This document shows, piece by piece, positions 32,751 through 44,560 of a DNA stretch of 64,000 nt. Position 1 is the stretch's first letter, and each line of letters begins with the position of its first letter. The stretch comes from Iris pallida (lineage: Eukaryota; Streptophyta; Magnoliopsida; Asparagales; Iridaceae), in assembly GCA_029216955.1 (NCBI GenBank), contig JANAVB010003400.1, forward strand, positions 17,749,451 through 17,813,450, written 5' to 3'. The position numbers were made by a program, and so were the translations under genes. The notes below the pieces were generated by a model that saw only the letters and a list, made by a program, of their open reading frames with translations, was not told the origin of the DNA and searched no databases.

Positions 32751-35618
32751 TGTAATGTCCCAAATTCGTGATACGTATTAGTGTACGTATACGTGTTTTG
32801 AACCCATATTTTATTTATTCATGGTGTTGTCTTGGTTTATTTGCATTGGCTTGGTTTTATTGTCATTGATAGTTTAATTGCTTTTAATGATTCATTAGTT
32901 TATTTGGGCTTGGTTTATTCCTGGTTGGTTCGGCTTGGTTCGTTTGGGATTGCTCTTGTTCATCATGACCAAGGGGTGAACCCCCTACCTACCACCACTA
33001 TTTGTATTTATTAGCCCTTCTTCTTCTCTCTCTTCATGACTCATCTTCTTCTTCCTCATTCACTCCCTTCACCTACCAAGAGAGGGAGAGTCTAGGCAAG
33101 TTGCATCTTGCTATCACTTGAGGGCTACATTTATTTGTCTAATAGTTTTATTAGCTCATTTGTAGCAACATTAGAACTTGTCATTTTCCATTTTGAGGCT
33201 TTAATTCTTGTAGATCTAGAGTCTTGCTATTTTCAGATTTTGGTGGTTTTGATCTATCAAACTTCTTTGTTTTCTAGTTTTGATGGTTCCATGTTGTAGA
33301 GAATTTTATTCTACCCAATTTTGACCTTTGGAAGGTTGGATTCGGACTTGTTTTGACCAAGATATGGACCGTTGAAGCTTAGATTCAACTTTAGAGTTCT
33401 TGCTGTTCTGCCATTTGGAGAAGACAGTGAACAGTGAGCTAGCTTTTTAGCTTACGCCACTGAGCTGTACGCTGCTCTTTAGCGAGCGTACGCTGACTTG
33501 TGTACGCTGCTCTTTAGCGAGCGTACGCTGACTTGTGTACGCTGCTCTTTAGCGAGCGTACGCTAGCCTTGATACGCCTGTTGGCAGCGTGTCTTGAGCG
33601 TACGCTAGCTTGAGCGTACGCGTGCCTTGGTACGCTAGCTTAAGCGAGCAAGGCGTACGCTGGCCCCTTTCGTACGCTAGCTTAAGCGTACGCAGTCTTG
33701 AGCGTATGCTAGCTTGAGCGTACGCTGACCTGTAGCTTGAGCGTGCCCTTGTGTACGCTGACCCTTGCGTACGCTTCCCATTGGAAGTGTATGGATCCTT
33801 TGGTACGCAGACCTGAGTGTACGCTTGCCTGAGCGTAGCCTGGCTTGAGCGTAGCCTGATACCCTTGATCTTCTATAGCCCTGTATATGATATTTTATTA
33901 GATATTTAACGTCCATTTTATATCCTTACGCCTTTTGTTATGAACTTGATAATCACGAATTTACTTAATATTTTGGAATTGATAATTGAGCATGACGTGA
34001 TAGTGACCCGTAGTGGTGCACTCCTGACATAATAGCCTGACATGACCTGATAGTGGCCCGTCGTGGTGCACTCCTGACAAAGTACACTTGGCACGATAAC
34101 CTGACATGATTATTTCGAATAGCTGTTGCGACGGCTACCTGACATGACGTGACCTGTTTAATTAATCATGACACCGTGGGATTGTGCTTGTACAAATAAT
34201 CTAGTCCTGTCTTGCAGCATGTCTAGGAGGGGACTCCTGAGTACCACGGTCAGGAGTACCTACTGAAATGGACTAAGGTTAATAATTAGTATAATTCACT
34301 AGTCATGAAGAGATGTTCCCAAGTTACAAGCGATCCCGTTATCCTGGCCGCAAATGCTTGGACTTGTAGCCTGCCGACGAGTAGGGCACATTTCCAGCCC
34401 ACTGTTATGTGGGGCACTCTTGATTGTCACTTTAATGATTGAACTCTATTGTCACTCTAATGCGTTGTACTCTCTAGATTGTCACTATAATGATTGCCTG
34501 GATAACCTGGATAGCTGCAGGGCCTGTGACTACTTGGAGCATCTCATTGCATCTGGCTAGTAACTAGGATTGTGATAACCCTAGTTAGTTAATGTAGAAA
34601 GCCGTAGGCAATGATTGGCCGTGATTGATTGGATGGAGTCTAGTCCAGTATGGTATTGTCTAGAATTGATTGATTGCAGATTGTACCAGAATGATTGAAT
34701 TATTGTCACTCCGATTGTCACTATAATGATTGTCACTCCAGATTGTTACTTGACCTGATTTCTTATATTTATCTTGCCGATAAATGGTGAGAGAAACCAA
34801 GTTCCTTCAGACGAAGGGTTACAACCCCGGTCCTTATTTGGTTTACGGTTGTAACCTAGCTATCTGAATAGTCCCATGGTTATCTCATCGTATATCATCC
34901 TGGCATGCTTTTCCATATATCCTGCCTTTTAGTGATTCTATGCAGATTGTCTTTTATAATTACCTACCATGCTTTTTCTTAAATTACTGCTCTTATTATG
35001 AATTATATTATTGTGCTAATTTGCTGGCTTTAGTTCTTAAGTGAAGCCCCTTTGTGGCACTTGCTCTTTCTGGGGTCTGACCCAGCTGGTTTTGTATGGC
35101 CAGATACCGAGTAGCACCAAGGATCTCCCTGCATTTCAGCCCGATGGTGGTCACCAGGCGTAACCAGGGCATCGAGTGGTTTCTTTTTGTTCTCCCACTG
35201 TAATTTGTAATTATTCTTTTGAGGCGTTTAGCCGACGAGCAAGTGTTAGCTCGATTGTACTTACTTACTGTCTGCCTACGGGCTGTAACATGATTGACAA
35301 GCCCCGGGGGTTGATCATGTATGACTGAACTCTTGCTAGTCCTCACATTTTGTAACGACTAGCTTCATGATCATCTGGATATGTAATGTTTGGGACGCCT
35401 TACAATTGTATATTTGGAGATCTGATATCTTGTGATTATTATTAGTTGGTTGAGATTGAGACAATAGGCTATTTTATGACCTTAAGAGACTGATGGATTG
35501 TAGTGAAACCTACACATATCTAGACAGCCGTGACCGTATAGCGGGTGGATTCCATTCCGTTATACGTACTGGCTATGTCTGCCCCCGCTCTCCAGTATTC
35601 TGGTTCTGGGGCATGACA
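32751..35618 (+). repeat. E 5' LTR (2868 bp)
   Basis: It matches 37548-40428. The differences are mostly single-base losses. It contains the GTACGC array (33447-33860), hairpin 1 (34233) and hairpin 2 (34817, with one G missing in the right arm). Confidence 0.92.
33447..33860 (+). repeat. GTACGC-type tandem array in the E 5' LTR
   Basis: Three clear units of about 35 bp (GTACGCTGCTCTTTAGCGAGC) are followed by irregular AGCTTGAGCGTACGCT units. GCGTACGC is a perfect palindrome. G's LTRs have the same core, but with seven units. Confidence 0.88.
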
Positions 35619-35627
35619 TGGTTTAAG

Positions 35628-35648
35628 TGGTGGCCCATGCAGGTCTTG
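35628..35648 (+). promoter_or_regulatory. Primer-binding site of E, tRNA-Ile type
   Basis: TGGTGGCCCATGCAGGTCT starts nine bases after the LTR end, as in A, D and G. Confidence 0.75.
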
Positions 35649-35796
35649 TTAATCAAGATGTATGAGGTTTACCGAATAGATGTCTCAATCGGTACTCGCC
35701 CTTGATCTCTGCTCGTATCCTCTTGATTCCTGAAATTCTTGTCCTGATCACATGCTTGTAATCATTGATCTGTCCTGGTCCTTCCTTATTGTTCCC

Positions 35797-37080
35797 ATGT
35801 CGTCTTCTTCAGCGGCATTGAACCTGAACCTGCTGATCAGCAAGACGGATCACCTCCCGTGGACCAGCAGCAACCAGAAGATCAGGCCCAGCACTCAGGA
35901 GCAGCCTCCCGAGTCGTACCTACTGGAGGAGAGCCGCCAGTTCAGCCAGTCCAGCCTGCAGATCCTGATGATGGCACTTTGGTGGGTCTCATCAGATCAT
36001 TGTTAGCTTCCCAAGATCGTAAGGCGATGCCTTGCACCAGTAGTGAAAGATGCTCTGAATAGAATGGTCCTCGAGGGAACAGTGCGGTCAACAGTTTCAA
36101 GCGTCTGAACCCTCCCTTCTTCGATGGCAGCGAGGATGCCATTGCTGCCGATGCTTGGCTACAGGATATAGAGGTGATTCTCGAAGCCGCGAAGACTCCA
36201 GAAGACGAGAAGGTGGCTGTGGTGCGCCTACAGTTATTGGATCTAGCCCGCAGTTGGTGGGCCGCACAAGCAGTGGGATTGGCAACACCTGTCTCCTGGG
36301 CAGTGTTCAGCGAGAAGTTCCAGATCAAGTATTATAATGCAGTGGCTCGATATGACTTGCAGACCAGGTTCAGTAATCTTAAGCAGATGGGGAGGACGGT
36401 CGACGGTTATGCTGCCGAGTTTTCCAGACTCAGTCGTTTGCTCCCACCTTGGTGGCAACCGAGTTTGACAGAGCGCAGAGGTTCCAGCAGGACTTCACCT
36501 GGAGATTATATTGGCAGTAGAACAGTTCGAGCATCAGACCTATGATGCGGTGTTGCGAGCAGCAAGGAGGCACGAATATACCTCCCAAATAATAGTAGAC
36601 AGGACCGGAGGTCAAAAGCGGTCCCATAGTCAAATGAATCAGTCTTCAGCCCCAGCCCCGGCAGCCAGGACTTTAACTATTGGAGCTCCGAGGCGAGCAG
36701 CTTCAGTTACGTCGGTCCAGCACTCAACCCCGACGTACTCCCGCAGAAACAGAAGCAAGCGCAGTCTTCCGCCGTGGGCTGTTCTTATTGTGGAAAGCCT
36801 GGACACGTGGTAGCAGAGTGTCGCAAGGCGTTGGGATTGTGTTTATTGTGTGGAGCACCGGACCTAGGGTGGGGTCCTGCCCTTTCAGAGTTGATTCAGC
36901 ATCGACAGTATCTAGTCCCTCGGTTGGGGGACCAGCACCAGCACCAGCACCAGCTCCAGTTCACCATCAACAGCAATTCCCGTTCCCGATGCCCTTGCCG
37001 ACTCAGGCCCAGACTTTCCAGCAACAGGACCCGCGGCAGTTTGCCCTAGCCCAGGCTCAGGTTCAGAATCGGCCGAGAGG
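35797..37080 (+). pseudogene. Element E gag remnant
   Basis: An ATG at 35797 opens a short frame (MSSSSAALN) that is offset from the gag frame. The Gag capsid lies in 36174-36545 ([33 protein letters not shown]). More Gag with the first knuckle follows in 36511-37049 ([14 protein letters not shown]). The second knuckle is lost by a shift after CLLCGAP. Frame breaks at about 36060, 36450 and 36740 leave no long product. The sequence stops matching gag near 37080, where pol is deleted. Confidence 0.82.
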
Positions 37081-37084
37081 TATA

Positions 37085-37383
37085 GTGTCCTCTCATCTTG
37101 CTTTTCTACCGTCATTATGCGGGTGCATGACGTATTTCATGTATCCTAATTACAACGGTACATTCTGGACCCGAGCCATATCCTAGGTCATTCAAAACTG
37201 GTTATTGGTACCAACCTTTTCGTATGAGGATAGGCCCGTGTCCATGTTTGACCAAAAGAGAGACTCGAGCGCAAGACTATCAGTTCAGTCCGTGTTGATT
37301 AGAGTCATCCCTCTTTGGGAGAGTCAAACTTGGGTGCATGAGGATGATATCTGATTAGGTCATCCCGGCTGGTTTGACTCGTA
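37085..37383 (+). pseudogene. Element E integrase/chromodomain tail after the pol deletion
   Basis: The nucleotide sequence resumes at a point equal to about 6632 of element A (GTCCT.TC.TC...CCGTC, GTGCATGA.GT) and runs through the chromodomain region to TCGTAAG. Frames are broken. About 3 kb, covering protease, RT, RNase H and most of integrase, is missing. Confidence 0.75.
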
Positions 37384-37511
37384 AGGTGTAATATCTTCCT
37401 TATGCCTTACGCTTCGAATCCTTACTTGCATGAATGATTGTATGATTGATTGGTAGTGGTAGATTGCCTATGATAGAATAGCTTTCCCTTACATCTCTAG
37501 CCTCTTGATTA

Positions 37512-37547
37512 AATTCCGAGGACGGAATTCTTTTAAGGTGGGTAGGA
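37512..37547 (+). promoter_or_regulatory. Element E pre-PPT hairpin and purine tract
   Basis: AATTCCG / CGGAATT (37512-37529) and AAGGTGGGTAGGA (37535-37547) precede the 3' LTR, as in A. Confidence 0.75.
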
Positions 37548-40428
37548 TGTAATGTCCCAAATTCGTGATACGTATTTAGTGTACGTACGTGTTTTGAACC
37601 CATATTTTATTTATTCATGGTTAGTTGTCTTGGTTTATTTTATATTGGCTTGGTTTTATTGTCATTGATAGTTTAATTGCTTTTAATGATTCATTGGTTT
37701 ATTTGGGCTTGGTTTATTCCTGGGTTGGTTCGGCTTGGTTCGGTTTGGGATTGCTCTTGGTTCATCATGAACCAAGGGGTGAACCCCCTACCTACCACCA
37801 CCATTTGTATTTTTAGCCCTTCTTCTTTCTCTCTCTTCATGACTCATCTTCTTCTTCCTCATTCACTCCCTTCACCTACCAAAGAGAGGGAGAGAGAGGT
37901 CTAGGCAAGTTGCATCTTGCTATCACTTGAGGGCTACATTTTATTTCTAATAGTTTTATTAGCTCATTTGTAGCAACATTAGAACTTGTCATTTTCCATT
38001 TTGAGGCTTTAATTCTTGTAGATCTAGAGTCTTGCTATTTTCGGATTTTGGTGGTTTTGATCTATCAAACTTCTTTGTTTTCTAGTTTTGATGGTTCCAT
38101 GTTGTAGAGAATTTCATTCTACCCAATTTTGACCTTTGGAAGGTTGGATTCGGACTTGTTTTACCAATATGGACTGTTGAAGCTTAGATTCAACTTTAGA
38201 GTTCTGCTGTTCTTGCCATTTGGAGAAGACAGTGAACAGTGAGCTAGCTTTTTAGCTTACGCCACTGAGCTGTACGCTGCTTTTTAGCGAGCGTACGCTG
38301 ACTTGTGTACGCTGCTCTTTAGCGAGCGTACGCTGACTTGTGTACGCTGCTCTTTAGCGAGCGTACGCTAGCCTTGATACGCTGCCTGTTGGCAGCGTGT
38401 CTTGAGCGTACGCTAGCTTGAGCGTACGCGTGCCTTGGTACGCTAGCTTAAGCGAGCAAGGCGTACGCTGGCCCCTTTCGTACGCTAGCTTGAGCGTACG
38501 CAGTCTTGAGCGTACGCTAGCTTGAGCGTACGCTGACCTGTAGCTTGAGCGTGCCCTTGTGTACGCTGACCCTTGATCTTCTATAGTCCTGTATATTGAG
38601 CGTAGCCTGGCTTGAGCGTACGCTAGCCTGAGCGTAGCCTGGCTTGAGCGTAGCCCGATTACCCTTGATCTTCTATAGTCCTGTATATTGATATTTTATT
38701 AGATATTTAACGTCCATTTTATATCCTTACGCCTTTTGTTATGAATTTGATAATCACGAATTTACTTAATATGTTTGGAATTGATAATTGAGCATGACGT
38801 GATAGTGACCCTAGTGGTGCACTCCTGACATAATAACCTGACATGACCTGATAGTGGCCCGTCGTGGTGCACTCCTGACAAAGTACACTTGGCACGATAA
38901 CCTGACATGATTATTTCGAATAGCTGTTGCGACGGCTACCTGACATGACGTGACCTGTTTAATTAATCATGACACCGTGGGCGATTGTGCTTGTACAAAT
39001 AATCCAGTCCTGTCTTGTAGCATGTCTAGGAGGGACTCCTGAGTACCACGGTCAGGAGTACCTACTGAAATGGACTAAGGTTAATAATTAGTATAATTAC
39101 TAGTCATGAAGAGATGTTCCCCAGTTACAGGCGATCCCGTTATCCCGCCGCAAATGCTTGGACTTGTAGCCTGCCGACGAGTAGGGCACATTTCCAGCCC
39201 ACTGTTATGTGGGGCACTCTTGATTGTCACTTTAAATGATTGAACTCTATTGTCACTCTAATGCGTTGTACTCTCTAGATTGTCACTATAATGATTGCCT
39301 GGATAACCTGGATAGCTGCAGGGCCTGTGACTACTTGGAGCATCTCATTGCATCTTGCTAGTAACTAGGATTGTGATAACCCTAGTTAGTTAATGTAGAA
39401 AGCCGTAGGCAATGATTGGCCGTGATTGATTGGATGGAGTCTAGTCCAGTATGGTATTGGCTAGAATTGATTGATTGCAAGATTGTACCAGAATGATTGA
39501 ATTATTGTCACTCCAGATTGTCACTATAATGATTGTCACTCCAGATTGTTACTTGACCTGATTTCTTATATTTATCTTGCGCGATAAATGGTGAGAGAAA
39601 CCAAGTTCCGTTCAGACGAAGGGTTACAACCCCGGTCCTTGTTTGGTTTACGGGTTGTAACCTAGCTATCTGAATAGTCCCATGGTTATCTCATCGTATA
39701 TCATCCTGGCATGCTTTTCCATATGTCCTGCCTTTTAGTGATTCTATGCAAGATTGTCTTTTATAATTACCTACCATGCTTTTTCTTAAATTACTGTCTC
39801 TTATTATGTAATTATTTATTGTGCTAATTTGCTGGCTTTAGTTCTTAAGTGAAGCCTCCTTTGTGGCACTTGCTCTTTCTGGGGTCTGACCCAGCTGGTT
39901 TTGTATGGCCAGATACCGGAGTAGCACCAAAGGATCTCCCATTTCAGCCCGATGGTGGTCACCAGGCGTAACCAGGGCATCGAGTGGGTTTCTTTTTGTT
40001 CTCCCACTGTAATATTGTAAATTATTCTTTTGAGGCGTTTAGCCTACGAGCAAGTGTTAGCTCGATTGTACTTACTTACTGTCTGCCTACGGGCTGTAAC
40101 ATGATTGACAAGCCCCGGGGTTGATCATGTATGACTAAACTCTTGCTAGTCCTCACATTTTGTAACGACTAGCTTCATGATCATCTGGATATGTAATGTT
40201 TGGGACGCCTTACAATTGTATATTTGGAGATCTGATATCTTGTGATTATTATTAGTTGGTTGAGATTGAGACAATAGGCTATTTTATGACCTTAAGACTG
40301 ATGGATTGTAGTGAAACCCTCACATATCTAGACAGCCGTGACCGTATAGCAGGGTGGATTCCATTCCGTTATACGTAGCTGGCTATGTCTGCCCCCGCTC
40401 TCCAGTATTCTGGTTCTGGGGCGTGACA
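37548..40428 (+). repeat. E 3' LTR (2881 bp)
   Basis: It matches the E 5' LTR. Hairpin 1 is at 39035-39059 and hairpin 2 (complete) at 39622-39662. It ends at TGACA before GTCCT. It carries a TCTATAGTCCTGTATATTG duplication near 38578 and 38671, absent from the other LTR. Confidence 0.93.
38254..38660 (+). repeat. GTACGC-type tandem array in the E 3' LTR
   Basis: Same unit as in the 5' LTR with three regular units, then irregular GAGCGTACGCT units. The array tail is rearranged relative to the 5' LTR. Confidence 0.88.
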
Positions 40429-40433
40429 GTCCT

Positions 40434-41296
40434 GACAGTTAGGGATACAGGAGTCCATGTGTCGGGTTGATTTACGACACACACGACACGTGTTTGCCGT
40501 GTCCGCACTTACCATTAGGGTTGTGTGTGTAGGCGAGTCCTGTGTATGAGAACGAGACACAACAGGACACGGGGGGGGGGGATATGACACGTACGTGTCC
40601 AAGTCGGGGCTGCTGTCGGTGGTGACTGGGCGAGGAGATGTCGTGGTCGGGGCGCCTTGGTGGCGCTGGGCTCCTCTCGTCGGGGCGAACCGAATGGTGG
40701 TGGTGGCGCTCGACGACGATGGTCGGTGAGGCGGGGGTAGGGTACGCCGGAGTTAGGGTTCAGGCGGGATGTAAATGAGGAAGACGGGGGCTGCGGTGGC
40801 TGTGGTGGGTCGAAGTGGGGGTGGTCGAGCGCTGAGGGGGGTGAGGGGGTTTAAATAGGGGGCTGAGGCGGTCGGGGGGCAGCCGGAAATGGCGGGGGCA
40901 GGCCGCGCTGGCGGTCGTCGGTCAGCGGAGTGGGTGAGGGGAGAGAGAGTTCGGGGGGGGGGGAGGGTGACTGCGATTTAGCATTAGGGTCCTCCTAGAT
41001 TTAGGATTTACAGTTAGGTCCTCCCAGCTTTAAATGCAAATTAGAATTTGCATTCCGTTGCTAAAACAAATAATTAATTACAACTGACTACAAAACAATT
41101 TAGAAAATTACAAACAGATATTAAAACAATTTAGAAAATTGCAAATTGATATTTTTGATATACAAAACTCATTTAAAATTTATTTAAAAATTCTAGAAAA
41201 ATGCCTAAAAATCTAAATGATTATTTTAAGGCTAAAATTGACACTAAAAATTAATTAGCACTAATTAAAATAAATTTTGAAAAACAGGGGCTTACA
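40434..41296 (-). repeat. B 5' LTR, outer piece (U3 side)
   Basis: It matches 24535-25406 of the B 3' LTR and continues that LTR across element E. Many differences are C-to-T at CpG. It contains the TATA-like box at 40850-40857 and ends before the GCATG duplication. Confidence 0.92.
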
Positions 41297-41301
41297 GCAT
41301 G

Positions 41302-41622
41302 GCCCATGCCGCATGGACTTAGACGCATGGCCTTCACCTGCATGATTCAAGTTGACTCGAGCCGCATGAACCCGATTCTCCTGCCGCATGTTCCCTAGCC
41401 GCATGTGCCTGCTGTCCTTAACCACATGCGCCCTTTTCCTCCGGCCGCATGAGCCTATCCCCTTCTTGCCGCATGGCTTCCTCTAGCCGAGCCGCATGGC
41501 TTTGCTCGACTTAGCCGCATGGCTATCCCTAACTATTGTCGCATGAGCTCGTCACCCCTGCCGCATAAGCCCGTCACTCTTAGCCGCATTCGCCCTTTTC
41601 CCCTACCGCATGAGCCCTTAAC
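41302..41622 (+). repeat. D 5' LTR, piece 2
   Basis: It continues D's GCCGCATG array after B and matches 62219-62577 of the 3' LTR, which has extra units. It ends in TTAAC (41618-41622), the target duplication of F. Confidence 0.92.
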
Positions 41623-42400
41623 TGTAACGCCCCATAACCAGAATACTGGAGAGCGGGGGCGTACATAGCCAGCTACGTATATAGAAGTGCAACCCACCTC
41701 GCTATACGGTCACGGCTGTCTAGATACATGAGGGTTTAACTACAAGCCATCAGTCTCCTATGGTCATAACAAGCCTATTGTCTCAATCTCAAGCAAGTAA
41801 TAACAGTTACAAGATGCCAAAGCAACAAATACAATAGTAAGACATCCCATACATTACATATTCGGATGATCATGAAGCTAGTCGTACAAAATGTCAAGAC
41901 TAGCAAGAGTTCTGGTCATACATGATCAACCCTAGGATTTATCAATCATGTTACAGCCCGTAGGCAGACAGTAATTAAAGGTGCAACCGAGCTAACACGT
42001 GCTCGTCGGCTAAACGCCTCAAAAGAATAATTTTACAATAAAGTGGGAGGACAAAAGAAATCCCCTCGTTGCCAGGGTTACGCCAGGTGGTCACCATCTG
42101 GCTGGAAGGTAGGTAGATCCTCTGGTGCTGCTCTAATATCTGGCCACACAAAACCAGCTGGGTCAGACCCCAGAAAGAGCAAGTACCACAAAGGAGGCTT
42201 CACTTAGAAACTAAAACCAGCATACCACAAATGAATATTAAAGATAGTAAATAAGAATAGTAATAACAGGTACAACAATAATAAATTGAGTACGAGGAAA
42301 CCATTCAAGTAGCCAGATTGCAACCCTTAAACCAAACAAGGACCAGGGTTGCAGTCCTTCACCTGAATGGGATCCCGTCTCAAATACTGCTGATAGGGTA

Positions 42401-42740
42401 ATAAGACAATAAACGAAGAGAAGACACAGAACTGCTCCGGGAACCAGGTTACAACCCTTAAACCAAATAAGGACCGGGGTTGTAACCCTTCGCCTGAACA
42501 GAGCTGGTCCCCTGATCTTTATTGTTAAGGCCAGTATAGATAATCATGCTATTGAAGTAAAATAAAACATGACGAGATGGCATGGGGAGCAATAAGACAA
42601 TAAACGAAGAGAGGACACAGAACTGCTCCGGGAGCCAGGTTACAACCCTTAAACCAAACAAGGACCGGGGTTGTAACCCTTCGCCTGAACAAAACTGGTC
42701 CCCTGATCATTATTGTTAAGGCAAGCATAAATAATCATGT
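42401..42740 (-). repeat. 191-bp tandem duplication in F covering hairpin 2
   Basis: ATAAGACAATAAACGAAGAG recurs at 42401 and 42592, and the similarity runs to about 42740. Each copy holds one hairpin 2. A third, more diverged hairpin 2 lies at 42316-42356. Confidence 0.88.
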
Positions 42741-43465
42741 CTTGTCATAACCTTGCACAGGATCAGGACAAGTCGAAGCTGGGCTAGACTTCATTCAATC
42801 AATCACGGCCAAGCAAATAGTACGACTTGATACTTTAACTAACTAGGGTTATCACAGGCCTAGTTACTAGTAAGATGCAACGAGATTATCCCAACAGCCA
42901 CAAGCCCTGCAGACCATCCGGTTATCCAGGTCGAATGTCCGTTTATGAAGAATGCAACACGTGACGGTGTGCTGGAAATGTGCCCTACTCGTCGGTAGGC
43001 TACAAGTCTACTTAATGCGCCCAGATAACGGGATTGCCTGTAGCTGGAAATCTCTTCATGTCTACTGAATCATTCTAGTTAATTAGCCTTAGTCAATTTC
43101 AGTATGTACCCCTGACCGTGGTACTCAGGGATCCCCATCTAGGCATGATGCAAGACGGTACCAGTTTATTTGTACAAACAAAATCGCTCACGGTGTCCAG
43201 GTCATTCCTACTTGTCATGTCAGGCTAGCTGTCGTAACAACATGTCGAGATATATCATGTCAGTTTACTTGTCAAGAGTGCGCCACAGCGGGCCACTATC
43301 GTGTTCTATTCTTACATTATCATGAATGAGAAAAACTTACATAAAATAACTAGTGACATATTCTTGAAGCTAAGGAAAAGATCTACAACTTTCATGTTTT
43401 GAGTTTTTCAAGATTCTAGCTACAAAACAACTTAAATAGGCAAAACAGTGAAATAGAGCAATTCC

Positions 43466-43815
43466 GGCGCATGGAATTCCTGCACAATCGGCGCGTGGGA
43501 ATTCCTGCACATCGCGCGCGGGATTCCTGCACATCGGCGCATGGGATTCCTGCACAATCGGCGTGTGGAAATTCCTGCACAATCGGCGCGTGGGAATTCC
43601 TGCGCATCGGCGCGTGGGAATTCCTGTACATCGGCGCGTGGGAATTCCTGCACATCGGCGCGTGGGAATTACTGCACATCGACGCATAGGAATTCCTGCA
43701 CAATCGCGCGTGGGAATTCTTGCACATCGGCGCGTGGAAATTCCTGCACAATCGGTGCGTAGGAATTCCTGCACATCGGCGCGTGGGAATTCATGCACAT
43801 CGGCGCGTGGGAAAC
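43466..43815 (-). repeat. 24-bp minisatellite in F
   Basis: About 13 imperfect units of AATTCCTGCACATCGGCGCG plus TGGG (plus-strand reading). Length variants lack one to three bases. Open frames on both strands here are repeat artefacts. Confidence 0.92.
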
Positions 43816-44560
43816 TCACGTTGCGTCTTCAGTACATGCGCGTAGGGAACCTACGCGCATGACACGCTAGGAGTTAAGGGATGCATTGCCGGGACTTCAC
43901 AGCGCATGGCCTCCCGGTGCATGGCCTCCCGGGCGCATGGGGGGTCATCGTCCCCAAACAGCAAGTTCAGCCAAGAAAGTTTCAAAAACTTGCCATGGCC
44001 ATAACTTCCTCATCCGAAGTCGAAATCAAGCGAAACAAAAGCCAAAACTGCATGAAATTGAATTTTCTACAACATAGAACCATTAGTTTTCGAAAATAAT
44101 CAAGTTTTAGAGATCAAAACCAAGAAAACCGAAAAGTTACAAACTTAGATCTACAAGAATCCATCCATCAAATCCAAAAATGTCAAGTTCTAAAGAGGCT
44201 TAGAATCAAGTGAGGAAGAGAATGGAATAATAAAACTTGAGAACCATCATGAAGAAAGTTTGCACTTGCCTAAGCTCTCTCTCTCTCTCTCCCTCCTGGT
44301 GGTTGAAGAAGTAATGGTGGAGAAGAAGAAGTAAATGAAGAGAGAGAATGAGGGAATGGGTTAATAAGATGATGGTGGTAGGTAGGGGTTCTTCCCTTGG
44401 TTCATGATGAACCAAGGCAACCTAAGCCTAGCCGAACCAACCCAAAATAGACCAAGACATGTAATGCCAAGGTAAGCCAAGCAAGGAATCATGCAATACA
44501 AGATAAAATACGTACACGTATTTTAAAATACGTAATACGAACTATAGGCATTACATTAAC

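Larger units (their letters stand above)
32751..40428 (+). mobile_element. Element E: internally deleted Ty3/gypsy element inside the B 5' LTR
   Basis: It begins TGTAATGTCCC and ends TGACA, flanked by GTCCT on both sides (32746-32750, 40429-40433). LTRs are 32751-35618 and 37548-40428. The internal part is only 1929 bp: gag remnants joined at about 37085 to the end of integrase. Primer site and purine tract are present, so it could be mobilised only with proteins from other copies. The LTR subfamily is the GCGTACGCT type shared with G. Confidence 0.93.
21879..41296 (-). mobile_element. Element B: Ty3/gypsy chromovirus inserted in the D 5' LTR
   Basis: On the minus strand it begins TGTAAGCCCC (41296) and ends GTCGTGACA (21879), with GCATG duplicated on both sides. 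The 3' LTR is 21879-25406. The 5' LTR is 30379-41296, interrupted by element E. The internal region 25407-30378 carries gag, protease, RT, RNase H, integrase and a chromodomain-like end in several frames. LTR sequence and Gag differ from the A/D/E/G group, so it is a separate family, although its primer site and purine-tract hairpin are alike. Confidence 0.93.
41623..44555 (-). mobile_element. Solo LTR F (2933 bp) in the D 5' LTR
   Basis: The ends are TGTAA...TTACA on both strands, flanked by TTAAC at 41618-41622 and 44556-44560. No internal region is present, so it is the product of recombination between the LTRs of one element. It shares the LTR modules of A, D, E and G (hairpins, AGCCGACGAGCA-type segment, terminal CTCCAGTATTCTGG) but has its own array and a duplicated hairpin 2. 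Confidence 0.92.

Noticed and set aside
21879..41296. Two separate elements (one in 21.9-32.7 kb, another in 40.4-41.3 kb)
   Set aside because: The pieces form one LTR when E is removed, and the GTCCT and GCATG duplications fit only the nested reading.
43370..43862. Several overlapping frames of 60-150 codons on both strands
   Set aside because: They are products of the 24-bp minisatellite in solo LTR F.
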